Positions 50,256 through 58,915 are shown, counted from the first letter of the stretch. The stretch: DNA of 64,000 nt from CAYRTV01 sp964505785 (GCA_964505785.1 CAZDJZ010000005.1:77604-141603), one strand, 5' to 3'. The notes: generated by a model from the letters alone, not told the origin. Numbers and translations: made by a program.

Positions 50256-50285
50256 TTGACTCGGGTTTTTTTTCGAATGTAAAAT
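50256..50285 (+). promoter_or_regulatory. promoter of the permease-DUF6305 operon
   Basis: TTGACT (50256-50261), 18-bp spacer, TAAAAT (50280-50285). The start near 50292 leaves a short leader with CAGGAG before ATG 50307. Confidence 0.6.
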
Positions 50286-50306
50286 GAAGGGTCAGGAGTT
50301 GAAACC

Positions 50307-51617
50307 ATGCAGCTGCAAATAGAAATGATCCTTATCATTATGGTTGCGGCTTATACCGCAGCCAAATGGAGAAAATTATCGGTTGAATTGAGTATGTTTA
50401 TCGCCGCCCTGGCCGGAGGAGCCGCCGGGGCGATATTTCAGACCCCTCCGGTCACTCAATTAGCGCGGCACCTTGTCGAAGGCGCATTCACCTATTTGGA
50501 TGTGATTCTGGTTTTTGTTACCGCAACAATTTTTATGGCCGTGGTTTCGGAATCCGGCGGGGTCAATTATGTGGTCAAAAACACTTTGCGTTATTTCGCC
50601 GACAAGCGCGTTATTGCGCTGCTCCTGCTTATGATGGTCATATTGATTCCGGGGGCTTTGACTGGAGCCGGGAGTGTATCCCTGCTGGTTGTGGGAGCAC
50701 CTGTGGCCGTGGCATTAAGGCATTTGGGTATCAGCCAAAGAAAAGTGGCGGCAATCCTCTTTATTGTCGCAGGCCTCAGCGCCGCCGCTCCGCCGGTCAA
50801 TATCTGGGCAATGGTCCTTTCCGCCGGAACCGCAATCCCCTATGTCGGTTTCGAGCTCCCCCTGGGAGTCCCGGTCTTGCTTCTGGGAAGCTTTACTGTG
50901 CTCTTTTTAGGACGGAAACAAAAAGCCATGGATCCGGAAAGCGCCCTGGAAAAGCTTCCCGATATCCCCGAAGGCATGAGCTGGTGGCGGGTCGTCCTTC
51001 CTTTTGCTGTCTTTTTCGGATTGGTCCTGATGTACCGGGTCTGGCCGTTTTCCACTCCTATACTGGGCCTGTCGCTTGAATTCGTTCTTGCAGCCGCAGC
51101 CGCATTCGTCCTCAGCCCGGTCAAGCTGAATCTCCTGCGGATCTCACGGGATACCGTTAAAAGACTCCTTCCCTTGCTGGCGACAATGACAATCGTGGGC
51201 ATGCTGCAGCAAATTATGACCGTGACCGGGGTCCGCGGCCTTCTGTCTTTCGCCGTCATCAGCACTCCATTGATACTATTGTATGTTTCGCTGGCGGTTA
51301 TCATCCCGGTTTCCGAAGGCGTTCTCACATACGGCGGCGCTGCGATTATCGGGATTCCCCTTATCTGGTACCTGGATTCCATCGGGCTGCATGCCACGGT
51401 TGCCATCGCCGGATTGAGCTTGTTATGGCCGCTCGGAGACGGTCTCCCTCCAACCGCCCTGATTGGAAGACTCAGTGTCATGGTGAGCGATTACAAGGAA
51501 TCCTATTGGAAATTTCTCAGGGCCGCCTGGGTTCCCTGGGTTATCATAACCATTGTCGGAATACTGATGGTGGTCTTCAGCGCCAAACTTGATTTTCTCG
51601 TCCGCTGGAGTATGTGA
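50307..51617 (+). CDS. TRAP/DctM-like large permease
   Basis: A 436-residue inner-membrane transporter with about 12 hydrophobic segments. The first half contains the re-entrant motif LIPGALTGAGSVSLLVVGAPVAVALRHLGIS, and the second half SEGVLTYGGAAIIGIPLIWYLDSIGLHATVAIAGLSLLWPLGDGLPPTALIG, resembling DctM/ion-transporter superfamily organic-acid carriers. No TRAP solute receptor (DctP) is present. Presumably it moves the product or substrate of the downstream hydrolase. It starts the operon with a 50-residue mini-protein, an aspartoacylase-like enzyme and a DUF6305 protein. Confidence 0.78.
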   Translation: MQLQIEMILIIMVAAYTAAKWRKLSVELSMFIAALAGGAAGAIFQTPPVTQLARHLVEGAFTYLDVILVFVTATIFMAVVSESGGVNYVVKNTLRYFADKRVIALLLLMMVILIPGALTGAGSVSLLVVGAPVAVALRHLGISQRKVAAILFIVAGLSAAAPPVNIWAMVLSAGTAIPYVGFELPLGVPVLLLGSFTVLFLGRKQKAMDPESALEKLPDIPEGMSWWRVVLPFAVFFGLVLMYRVWPFSTPILGLSLEFVLAAAAAFVLSPVKLNLLRISRDTVKRLLPLLATMTIVGMLQQIMTVTGVRGLLSFAVISTPLILLYVSLAVIIPVSEGVLTYGGAAIIGIPLIWYLDSIGLHATVAIAGLSLLWPLGDGLPPTALIGRLSVMVSDYKESYWKFLRAAWVPWVIITIVGILMVVFSAKLDFLVRWSM

Positions 51618-51629
51618 CAAGGAGAAGAT

Positions 51630-51788
51630 ATGATGCCGCTTGTTATGATTTGTTATTATCTGATATGCGCCTTTATCTTTAGTATGCTGATTTGGAATTT
51701 CATTCGTGAAAAAAAGAGCGTTGACGACATGATCCTTTATTTATTGGTCATGGTTCCCTTGCTTTTAAGGCTTTTGAGGGTGAAATAG
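51630..51788 (+). CDS. mini membrane protein, 52 residues
   Basis: A short reading frame starting ATGATG with AAGGAG 5-8 bases upstream and ending in TAG at 51788. The product has two hydrophobic segments, VMICYYLICAFIFSMLIWNF (5-24) and MILYLLVMVPLLLRLL (34-49), joined by a charged loop IREKKSVDD. It begins 12 bp after the permease stop and ends 13 bp before the next start, so it is embedded in the operon. It may play the small-subunit role of a TRAP system, though it is shorter than DctQ. I do not recognise a family. Confidence 0.7.
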   Translation: MMPLVMICYYLICAFIFSMLIWNFIREKKSVDDMILYLLVMVPLLLRLLRVK

Positions 51789-51801
51789 GAGAATAATACG
51801 C

Positions 51802-52965
51802 ATGAAGCGCGACTGGACGATAAAAATAATTCTAATTGTAATCATCTCATCCATGGCTGCTTGGGGAGGCATTCAGCTTTACCGGCACCGGCACTATGAC
51901 ATGCCGATTATCGCCGGTCCGGGCGTGACCGAGGTTTTTCGTTTAAGCCGCTATGCCGAAGACCTGAAGGGCACAATGGCCGACACCTATGTTTTTGTCC
52001 TGGAGGGAAAAAATCCCGGGGGAAAAATGCTGGTCATGGGCAATACTCATTCCAATGAGCCGGCATCGCTGCTTGCGTCATTGATCCTGGTGGAAAACGC
52101 CGTGGTTGAAACCGGGACCCTGTTTGTGATCCCCCAGTTTAACAACAGCGGCGGACGCAACACCCGGCCTGGTGACGGCTATCCTCTCTATTTCGAGATT
52201 TCAACAAAATGGGGAATGAAAAAATTCCGGATGGGCAACCGTGACGCATCACCGCTCGACCAATGGCCTGACCCCGATGTTTACATCCATTATCCTGACC
52301 GCCAGCTTCTCTCCTACCTGGATATCCGTAACACCAACCGAACCTGGCCGGGGCGGCCAAACGGAGTCAGAATGGAAAGAGTGACCTACGCGGCTATGGA
52401 ACTCATGCGCCGGAGCAATATTCACGTGGCCGTGGATATTCATGGAGCGGAAACCATGTTCCCTGTGACCAACTGCATTGTGGCTCCTGATGATTCCATT
52501 CGGATTGCCACTCTTGCCTCCATGACGGTCAAGGCTATGGAAGGCTTTGACAGCCATGTTGAACCGTCCCCGCAGGGTTTCCGCGGGCTGTCACACCGGG
52601 AAATCGGTGATTATTCCGACACGCTGCCTTTTCTGCTGGAAGCGCCCATTCCCTTTTTGGATCAGCCCACCGGGCCAAAGACACCCGAATTTCTCCTCCA
52701 CGGCCAAGACCCTTTTCTGCTCAGTCTGGCGCAAAAGGGCAAACTTTTTGTTCCCTACGACGAAACCGGATGGCCGATGGAAAAACGGGTTGGACAGCAT
52801 TGTTCCATCCTGCTGGAACTGGCCCGCCAATATTCCCGGAAATACCCCGAGACATCAATCCAAATCAACAACGTTCCAAAATATGCTGAAATCGTAGAGA
52901 AGGGTGTAGGCTTTTTTTATCATGACCCGGAAAAAACGGATGAAGAACGAATTTATTTAAATTAA
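51802..52965 (+). CDS. membrane-anchored aspartoacylase-like (M14) zinc hydrolase
   Basis: A 387-residue protein with an N-terminal anchor or uncleaved signal (residues 8-26, IKIILIVIISSMAAWGGIQL). The rest is a succinylglutamate desuccinylase/aspartoacylase-type domain: NTHSNEPASL gives zinc ligands H83 and E86, VDIHGAE gives H214, and RNTNRTWPG is the substrate-binding motif. It should hydrolyse an N-acyl amino acid or related amide outside the cytoplasm. It shares this fold with 6576-7637, but the two are divergent. TAGGAG lies upstream of the ATG. Confidence 0.83.
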   Translation: MKRDWTIKIILIVIISSMAAWGGIQLYRHRHYDMPIIAGPGVTEVFRLSRYAEDLKGTMADTYVFVLEGKNPGGKMLVMGNTHSNEPASLLASLILVENAVVETGTLFVIPQFNNSGGRNTRPGDGYPLYFEISTKWGMKKFRMGNRDASPLDQWPDPDVYIHYPDRQLLSYLDIRNTNRTWPGRPNGVRMERVTYAAMELMRRSNIHVAVDIHGAETMFPVTNCIVAPDDSIRIATLASMTVKAMEGFDSHVEPSPQGFRGLSHREIGDYSDTLPFLLEAPIPFLDQPTGPKTPEFLLHGQDPFLLSLAQKGKLFVPYDETGWPMEKRVGQHCSILLELARQYSRKYPETSIQINNVPKYAEIVEKGVGFFYHDPEKTDEERIYLN

Positions 52966-52990
52966 TTTGAAATATCAAGGAGACAACAAC

Positions 52991-53662
52991 ATGAAAAAAG
53001 ATACCTGCAAGAATTGCCTTTTATTAGCCGCCGTTTTTTGTATCGCAGCGGCCTTCAACCCGGTTTTCGCTCAGGATACGGTCCCGAAAACCGAGCTTCC
53101 GGTTCTCACAACATCCGCCGGTCAGAGTCCGGATGTTATGACACTTAATATCGTGTGTGAAGAAGCCGGCATCATGTACGATTACAGCGATGTTCCGGAT
53201 GTAGACATGATTAAGGCCGGAGTCGGATTGTCCGGAAAAGAATCCGGAGAGGGATTTCATGTGGAAGTGAATACGGATTTGGATACTTTCCCGGAAGGCA
53301 CCCCTTATAACACCATTATCTTCGCTATCGGCGCCAGCTTAAAAGGAATGGGCGCTTCCGGATTGACCGTAGAAGGAGAAGTCAGCAGGCTGCAGGAAAT
53401 TGTGGATTACTGCAAAGAAAATAATATTTTCATTATCGGCGTCCATATCGGCGGTGTATCCAAACGGGGCGCCCCCGGAAGCGATAATGAGCGAATGATC
53501 GACGCAGTCGCTCCGCATGCCGACTACCTTGTTGTCACCAAAGACAGCAATAAAGACGGCCGTTTTACCGAAATTTCAGAAGAAAAAGGAATCCCCCTTA
53601 AGGAAATCGACTATGCCCTGCATCTGGTGGAAATTCTGAAACAAATGTTCAGCATTGAATAA
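52991..53662 (+). CDS. DUF6305-like secreted protein
   Basis: A 223-residue protein with a signal peptide (CLLLAAVFCIAAAFNPVFAQ, cleavage before DTV). The mature chain has a Rossmann-like pattern (DVMTLNIVCEEAG, TIIFAIGASLKGMGASGLTVEGE, NNIFIIGVHIGGVSKRGAPGSDNERMIDAVAPHADYLVV), fitting DUF6305, whose function is unknown. It ends the permease/hydrolase operon, so it may serve as the periplasmic binding component. ATG 52991 has CAAGGAG eight bases upstream; the in-frame TTG at 52967 does not. Confidence 0.75.
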   Translation: MKKDTCKNCLLLAAVFCIAAAFNPVFAQDTVPKTELPVLTTSAGQSPDVMTLNIVCEEAGIMYDYSDVPDVDMIKAGVGLSGKESGEGFHVEVNTDLDTFPEGTPYNTIIFAIGASLKGMGASGLTVEGEVSRLQEIVDYCKENNIFIIGVHIGGVSKRGAPGSDNERMIDAVAPHADYLVVTKDSNKDGRFTEISEEKGIPLKEIDYALHLVEILKQMFSIE

Positions 53663-53678
53663 GCCGGGCTCGTCATTT

Positions 53679-55664
53679 TTATTCGCTGCGGGCGTCAAGA
53701 GAATCAAACGAAAAATTTTTGTCCGCCAGTATTTTCAAACAAGCGTCCACGACATCCGGGTCGTACAGGCGGCCTTTTTTGACTGTTAATTCCTGCAGGG
53801 GAGAATCTTTTTCACTAGCCGGCCGGTGAGACCGGTTGGACAGGATCGCCTCAACCGTATCCGCCACTCCCATTATTCTGGCTTCAAGAAGGATATCATC
53901 GCCTTTTAACCCCTGTGGATATCCGGAACCGTCCAGGCGCTCATGATGCTGAAGAATAATTTTTGCTACAGGCCAGGGAAAAGTGATGTCTTTTACCAGA
54001 TCAAACGCTATTTCAGGATGACTCTGTATCACCAGCCTCTCGGCATCGGTCAGCTTGGCCGGCTTATTCAATATTTCAATCGGAATTCCGATTTTTCCGA
54101 TATCATGAATGGCGGCGGCTGCCTCCAATCCCTCCAATTTCTCTTTGGGCAGCTGCATTTCCTTCGCTATGGAAAGGGCCAGTGCTGTGACCCGCTTCAT
54201 ATGCCCCGCCGAATAACGGTCCCTCAATTCCACGGTTCGGGCCAAGGCCCTTAACAGGTCCTGCGCCATTTCATGCAGGGTATTGTATTGGTCTCTGAGA
54301 TCACCGGCTTCATGCTTGCGTCCGGAAATATCCCTGACTGCAACAACCCGCAGGTTCTCTCCGTTTTCACTGAACTGCCGGGTCAGGATCTCAACCGGAA
54401 ATACTTCACCGCTTTTCTTGACGCCCTTTGCTTCCAGGGGCCGGGATTGCCCCGACTCCAGATATTGAATTGTTTCTTGTTTTTGAGAAGGATCAAGTAA
54501 AAAGAACAAATCCTGCCCAAGGTATTCCGAGGGCTTGTATCCGAAAATCCCGCCGGCAGCCTGGTTGGCATCAATGATTTGCTTTTCCTGCAGGACGATC
54601 AAAGCCTCAAATCCGGCCCTGGCAAAACGGAAAAAACGCCGGCTTCTTTCCTTTTCCTTTTCTTCTTCCCGTTTAAGCTTAAGCGCTTTTCCAATGGAAG
54701 CGGCCATGGGTTTGTACAGTTCCATATCCTCTGCCGGCCATTCACCCGGAGCCTGTTTCTTTTCCAGCATGATACATCCGGCAGGATGATCATCCATAGG
54801 AATTTGAATGAGAAGGACGGATTGAATTTGACGAGCTTCCCAGAATTCCTTTTCTTTTTCTGCAGCCGGAGGCAATGCGGAAATATCTTGAACGGCAACG
54901 GGCTCGGATGCGTTTAAATTACGTGACAGCCAGGGAAAGGATGCCAGGGAAAGATTCTGAAGCTGGTCCATCTCGGAGTTTTCTCCTTCAGGGATCCATT
55001 CATGGGTATTGTCCATTTTGGTATTTTTGTCATAAAGTAAAAATAAGGCGGCCCGGTCCGCTTCCGATTTCTGCCCCATATCGGTCAAGGTTTCCTGGAT
55101 CGCATTATCCAGGTCAAATTCTCCTATCATCCGGGACAAACAACGGGAAAGATATTTTTCAAACCCTAACTTTTTCTTTATTTCCCGGTCGTTTTCCTGG
55201 TCTTGCGGCAGCATATCCGCAATCACCATGACGCCCTTAATGGAACCATCCCGGTTAAACATGGGTGACATTCGGGTGTAAATATTTTTTCTCTCTCCCT
55301 TTTTGGACAGCCGGCTTATGTTTAGAGCCGCCGATTTTTGGTTTTCCAATATCGTTCTTATTTCAGGCGTCAGATTGGACTCAACGAAGGGCTCCAGTTC
55401 CCAAATCACTTGCCCCCGGATTTCATCTTCCGCAGATGTATCAAATATTTTTGTCATTTCTTTGTTAGCAAAACGGATTATCCCTTGAACATCCAGGGAC
55501 ATAATGCCGATAGGGGCTTCTTCCAATAAATTACGAAAATGGTCCTTTTCACTTTTTAACTGCTTGGATTCCCGGCTCAAGTCTGCTTCCGCGGCCTCCA
55601 TTTCCGTAATCTTTTGACGGACATTATCCAAATCTTTCAATAATTTTGTTCTGATTTCACTCAT
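53679..55664 (-). CDS. PAS-GAF-PAS-HD-GYP signalling protein
   Basis: A 661-residue cytoplasmic protein without membrane segments. Residues 1-45 are a coiled coil; PAS ~46-170 (APIGIMSLDVQGIIRFAN); a GAF-like domain ~180-340; PAS ~345-460 (GFEALIVLQEKQIIDANQAAGGIFGY); HD-GYP ~475-640. The phosphodiesterase motifs are complete: AIHDIGKIGIP and HHERLDGSGYP. It should hydrolyse cyclic di-GMP in response to redox or ligand signals. GAGGA lies upstream of the ATG and a promoter at 55714-55742. It converges on the DUF6305 gene. Confidence 0.92.
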   Translation of the reverse strand: MSEIRTKLLKDLDNVRQKITEMEAAEADLSRESKQLKSEKDHFRNLLEEAPIGIMSLDVQGIIRFANKEMTKIFDTSAEDEIRGQVIWELEPFVESNLTPEIRTILENQKSAALNISRLSKKGERKNIYTRMSPMFNRDGSIKGVMVIADMLPQDQENDREIKKKLGFEKYLSRCLSRMIGEFDLDNAIQETLTDMGQKSEADRAALFLLYDKNTKMDNTHEWIPEGENSEMDQLQNLSLASFPWLSRNLNASEPVAVQDISALPPAAEKEKEFWEARQIQSVLLIQIPMDDHPAGCIMLEKKQAPGEWPAEDMELYKPMAASIGKALKLKREEEKEKERSRRFFRFARAGFEALIVLQEKQIIDANQAAGGIFGYKPSEYLGQDLFFLLDPSQKQETIQYLESGQSRPLEAKGVKKSGEVFPVEILTRQFSENGENLRVVAVRDISGRKHEAGDLRDQYNTLHEMAQDLLRALARTVELRDRYSAGHMKRVTALALSIAKEMQLPKEKLEGLEAAAAIHDIGKIGIPIEILNKPAKLTDAERLVIQSHPEIAFDLVKDITFPWPVAKIILQHHERLDGSGYPQGLKGDDILLEARIMGVADTVEAILSNRSHRPASEKDSPLQELTVKKGRLYDPDVVDACLKILADKNFSFDSLDARSE

Positions 55665-55713
55665 TTGACCGATCCTCGGGGAATTATGCCTGCCCCTCTT
55701 CTAAATGTTTATA

Positions 55714-55742
55714 TATATACAATATGCCTGCTTCGGTGGCAA
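55714..55742 (-). promoter_or_regulatory. promoter of the HD-GYP gene
   Basis: On the minus strand TTGCCA (55742-55737), 17-bp spacer and TATATA (55719-55714), inside an alternating AT tract. The start near 55707 leaves a leader of about 42 nt. Confidence 0.6.
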
Positions 55743-55912
55743 AAATTCAATAGCCCTTAGAGATGAATTGAGGGGTGAAATCCAAAGGTTATCTAAGATT
55801 CTTCGCTTCGCTCAGGCCCTGATGGCGCTTATTTAAATCTGAATGCTGATCTCAGGTATTTGACAGCGGGGATTGTCAGCGGCACTGCCGTATCATATTT
55901 GATTTTTGATTT

Positions 55913-56030
55913 CTCTTTACTCTTTACTCTTCACTCTTTACGTTTTGCCTTTTGCCTTTTGCGTTTTGCGTTTCGCGTTTTACGTTTTGCCTTTTGCCTT
56001 TTGCGTTTTACGGTTTTCACCATTCACCGG
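55913..56030 (+). repeat. 7-bp periodic array A (CTCTTTA to CGTTTTG type)
   Basis: Sixteen successive heptamers hold perfect register: four CTCTTTA-type units, then ten of CGTTTTG/CCTTTTG type, then CGGTTTT and CACCATTCACC. The unit drifts gradually without losing the period. It lies in the 738-bp gene-free gap 55665-56402. Confidence 0.8.
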
Positions 56031-56281
56031 TTTAGGATTACGAGGCGATGCACTCTAAGGTCCTTCGCTCCGCTCTGGATGACATTGAATTAGATAAGGT
56101 CGTCATTTTGCGTTTCGCGTTTTGCGGTTCGCGTTTTGCCTTTTGCGTTTTACGGTTTTCACCATTCACCGGTTTAGGATTACGAGGCGATGCACTCTAA
56201 GGTCCTTCGCTCCGCTCTGGATGACATTGAATTAGATAAGGTCGTCATTTTGCGTTTCGCGTTTTGCGGTTCGCGTTTTGC
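55991..56281 (+). repeat. tandem duplication of a 142-bp unit
   Basis: The block from CGGTTTTCACCATTCACCGG (56011) recurs identically from 56153, an offset of 142 bp, and the flanking heptamers are also duplicated. The unit joins heptamer sequence to GAGGCGATGCACTCTAAGG and TCCGCTCTGGATGACA hairpin modules. Confidence 0.75.
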
Positions 56282-56396
56282 GTTTCGCGTTTTACGTTTT
56301 GCGTTTCGCGTTTTACGTTTTGCGTTTTGCATTTTGCGTTTTGCGTTTTGTGGTTTGCGGTTTGCGTTTCGCGTTTTGCGTTTTGCGTTTTGCGAA
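56252..56396 (+). repeat. 7-bp periodic array B (GCGTTTT type)
   Basis: About twenty heptamers of the GCGTTTT/GCGTTTC/ACGTTTT type run to within ten bases of the S9 peptidase stop codon. The long Lys/Arg/Asn-rich reading frame on the minus strand here is a by-product of the repeat. Confidence 0.8.
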
Positions 56397-56402
56397 TAAC
56401 TT

Positions 56403-58433
56403 TTACTCGTACGCGACCGGCTCCAGGCCGACATGCTTACAGAAAAATTCAAGGTAACGACTGATCCTGTCCAGCTGATGGCGCGGTTCACCAATGCCGT
56501 GGCCTTCCCTGGGATACTTGACGAAAGTGACATCTTTATCCAGATCTCTCAGTGCCTGGTAAAATTCCTGGGCCTGGCTGGGCGGAACCCGTGCGTCCTC
56601 GGCTCCATGCAAGATAAGAACCGGGGTCGTCACCTGTTTGACATACCGGATCGGAGAATGTTTTTCATACAGCTCCTCATTATCCCAGGGCGTACCGAAA
56701 AACCATTCCAGATAACGGGGTATGTCCGTAGTGCTGTACATGCTGTACAAATTCGGCAGGCCGGCTCCGGGAGACACTGCTTGAAACCGTCCGGTCTGGG
56801 TTACAATCCAAAAGCTCATATATCCGCCGTAGCTCCACCCGTAACAGATCAGTTTTTCCGGATCAGCCCAGCCCTGCCCGATACAGTAATCCACTCCTGT
56901 CATGCAATCATCATAATCTCTTATACCCCATTGTTTGCGGTTGGCATTGACGAATTCCTGACCGTAATTGGAGCTTCCTCTAAAATTCGGCTGCAGAATC
57001 ATAAACCCATTGCCGGCCAAAACTTGATTCAATGACCGGAAAGATACAGTGGCTGCTCCGCTGGGGCCTCCATGTGGATTGAGGATAAGCGGATATGATT
57101 TTCCTTCCTGGTAATCCACCGGCTTGGTGAGGACCCCTTCGATCCATTGGCCGTCATTGTTTTTCCAGCGAACCGTGGAGGTCTCCCCCATCCACACGTT
57201 CTCCTCTTTCAACCAGGCATTGGTTTCGGTTAACCGGACAATTTTTCGCAGATCCGTATCCGCCGTATAAAGCTCGCCGGGCCACCGGGGCCCGCTATGC
57301 ACCCAAACCCAGAATTTACCGTCAGGTGAGAGAACCCATTGGTGATTTCCGCCTTCGGGCGGCTCCAGCCGCCTGACATCGCCGGAATCGAGGTTTAAAG
57401 CGAACAGGTTCAAGGTGGTTCGGTCGCCGGCATACCAATAAACCACATGTCCTTTCGGAGCCCAGATCGGTGTTCCAAAATCCCGGTCGAAATCCAATAA
57501 ATATTCCCGCACTTCTCCGCCGCCGGAAGGAATAATGAGCATTTTATTAAGAACGGTGCTGGTGGCGGGATAGGCATTGGAGGCAAAAGCGATTTTTTCT
57601 CCGTCCGGAGACCAGCGGGGGCTGAAATCCGGCCCTGGATTTTCATATAATTTCTCTTTTTTTTCGGTGATCAGATCCACCCGCCAAATATCACTGGCAT
57701 AGCTGTCGTCCACTTTAGGTGTGGGCCGGCTGACGAATAAAATTTCTTTACCGCGGGGCGACCATTGTGGATCACTGACTGTGTATTCTCCCTCTGTTAA
57801 ACGGGTTGATTCTCTTGTGCTGATATCAAAATGCCAGAGATGAGTCATGCGGAAATTCTCATCCATAACGATTTCATCATCCTTTTTTTTGCGGGCTTCC
57901 TTCTCTTCTTTGCTCAATGGATCCTGTGCCAGGAATAACAGGCTTTCTCCATCCGGAGCGATCTCAAAAGAACGGATGCTCTCTTCATGCTGCGTGATCT
58001 GCCAGGCTTCACCGCCGTCCATAGACATGAAAAAAATCTGACTGCCGCCTTCGTCTTCCCCTTTTTCTCCCCGTGAAGATAGAAACGCAAACATTTGACC
58101 GTCCGGGAACCACGCTGGAGAAGAACAGCTCTCTTCGCCCCTTGTCAGCTGCCTGCTGTCCCCGCCGGCAATACCGGTCCTCCAAATATGCGTAGTGCGT
58201 TTGTAATCTTCATCGTCCATATCCCGGATACTCAAGGTATATAACACGGTGTCTCCATCCGGAGATAAGGCCGGGCTTCCCACAGAATGAATGCGCAGGG
58301 TATCTTCCGGAGACATCGCCCGGCCGGTTTCCGCTTCCGGTCTGGAATGCAGATAGGATCCGGCCGCCGCAAGACCCAAAAATAAAGTCGTGATGATACA
58401 TATTTTTTTTACATAAAAATGCTCTTTTTTCAT
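56403..58433 (-). CDS. S9 family prolyl oligopeptidase, exported
   Basis: A 676-residue serine peptidase. Residues 9-28 (KKICIITTLFLGLAAAGSYL) are a signal sequence or anchor. Residues ~45-400 are a WD40/TolB-like beta-propeller with repeated SPDG motifs (SPALSPDGDTVLY, RWSPDGEKIAFASN). The C-terminal alpha/beta-hydrolase has the catalytic Ser in GWSYGGYMSFW, Asp in HGAEDARVPP and His in PREGHGIGEP. It probably degrades peptides outside the cytoplasm. ATG 58433 has AGGAGG upstream; an in-frame ATG at 58493 lacks one. Confidence 0.93.
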   Translation of the reverse strand: MKKEHFYVKKICIITTLFLGLAAAGSYLHSRPEAETGRAMSPEDTLRIHSVGSPALSPDGDTVLYTLSIRDMDDEDYKRTTHIWRTGIAGGDSRQLTRGEESCSSPAWFPDGQMFAFLSSRGEKGEDEGGSQIFFMSMDGGEAWQITQHEESIRSFEIAPDGESLLFLAQDPLSKEEKEARKKKDDEIVMDENFRMTHLWHFDISTRESTRLTEGEYTVSDPQWSPRGKEILFVSRPTPKVDDSYASDIWRVDLITEKKEKLYENPGPDFSPRWSPDGEKIAFASNAYPATSTVLNKMLIIPSGGGEVREYLLDFDRDFGTPIWAPKGHVVYWYAGDRTTLNLFALNLDSGDVRRLEPPEGGNHQWVLSPDGKFWVWVHSGPRWPGELYTADTDLRKIVRLTETNAWLKEENVWMGETSTVRWKNNDGQWIEGVLTKPVDYQEGKSYPLILNPHGGPSGAATVSFRSLNQVLAGNGFMILQPNFRGSSNYGQEFVNANRKQWGIRDYDDCMTGVDYCIGQGWADPEKLICYGWSYGGYMSFWIVTQTGRFQAVSPGAGLPNLYSMYSTTDIPRYLEWFFGTPWDNEELYEKHSPIRYVKQVTTPVLILHGAEDARVPPSQAQEFYQALRDLDKDVTFVKYPREGHGIGEPRHQLDRISRYLEFFCKHVGLEPVAYE

Positions 58434-58500
58434 GCCAACCTCCTGCTTTTTTCTTATCATAAGGATGGTTGTTTTTGCAAGAAAGAATCGCATTCGAAGC

Positions 58501-58570
58501 GGTCTTCTAGTCCTTCTAAGTCCATCTAGGTCCTTCTAAGTCCATCTAGGTCTGTCTAAGTCATTCGGTC
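58501..58570 (+). repeat. 10-bp periodic array
   Basis: Decamers of the TCCTTCTAAG / TCCATCTAGG type alternate in exact register for six to seven units, starting 67 bp upstream of the S9 peptidase gene. Confidence 0.75.
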
Positions 58571-58609
58571 TGTTCTGTCTATTCGGTCTGTTCAGTCGGC
58601 TCGCTGCGC

Positions 58610-58866
58610 TCGCGTTTATCGCGTTCATTGCGTTCTTTGCGTTCGACCACCCCATGTCATTCCCGAAACGGAGTGACGGGAATCTTAGAGTGCTTCGCTT
58701 CTTGGAATCGGTGCCGTTTCATTCGGCGATGCAGCTTGGGATTCTTCGGGCTTCTGTGAAGCCCTCAGAATGACATGGGTAGGCGCCTGCACAAAAAGAC
58801 GATGCCGATTCATTCAGCGATGCATTCTAAAATCCCCAGGGCCGCTAACGCGGCCTGGGGATGACA
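58610..58866 (+). repeat. long dispersed repeat, copy 1 (9-mers plus hairpins)
   Basis: It starts with nonamers TCGCGTTTA-TCGCGTTCA-TTGCGTTCT-TTGCGTTCG (58610-58645). Hairpin modules follow: ATTCCCG...CGGGAAT, TTCGGGCTTC...GAAGCCC, and a palindromic block with stem arms CCCCAG/CTGGGG around GCCGC-TAAC-GCGGC. A near-identical copy is at 63681-63939. No gene is seen in 58434-58915. Confidence 0.8.
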
Positions 58867-58915
58867 CGCGTATAAGGCGGCTCCTCAGGAAGACATAATA
58901 TTGCTTATGCAGAGA

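Noticed and set aside
50840..51481. 213-codon minus-strand frame inside the permease gene
   Set aside because: It is a shadow of the permease on the opposite strand, with no start signal or family features.
56180..56533. 117-codon minus-strand frame rich in Asn-Ala-Lys-Arg repeats
   Set aside because: It is the translation of the GCGTTTT heptamer array and enters the antisense... of no known family; its repetitive residues follow directly from the 7-bp period.
56433..57035. 200-codon plus-strand frame inside the S9 peptidase gene
   Set aside because: Antisense to the conserved catalytic domain of a clear S9 peptidase.
58501..58570. Possible iterons of a replication origin
   Set aside because: The decamers are degenerate and low complexity, with no DnaA boxes or replication initiator gene nearby.
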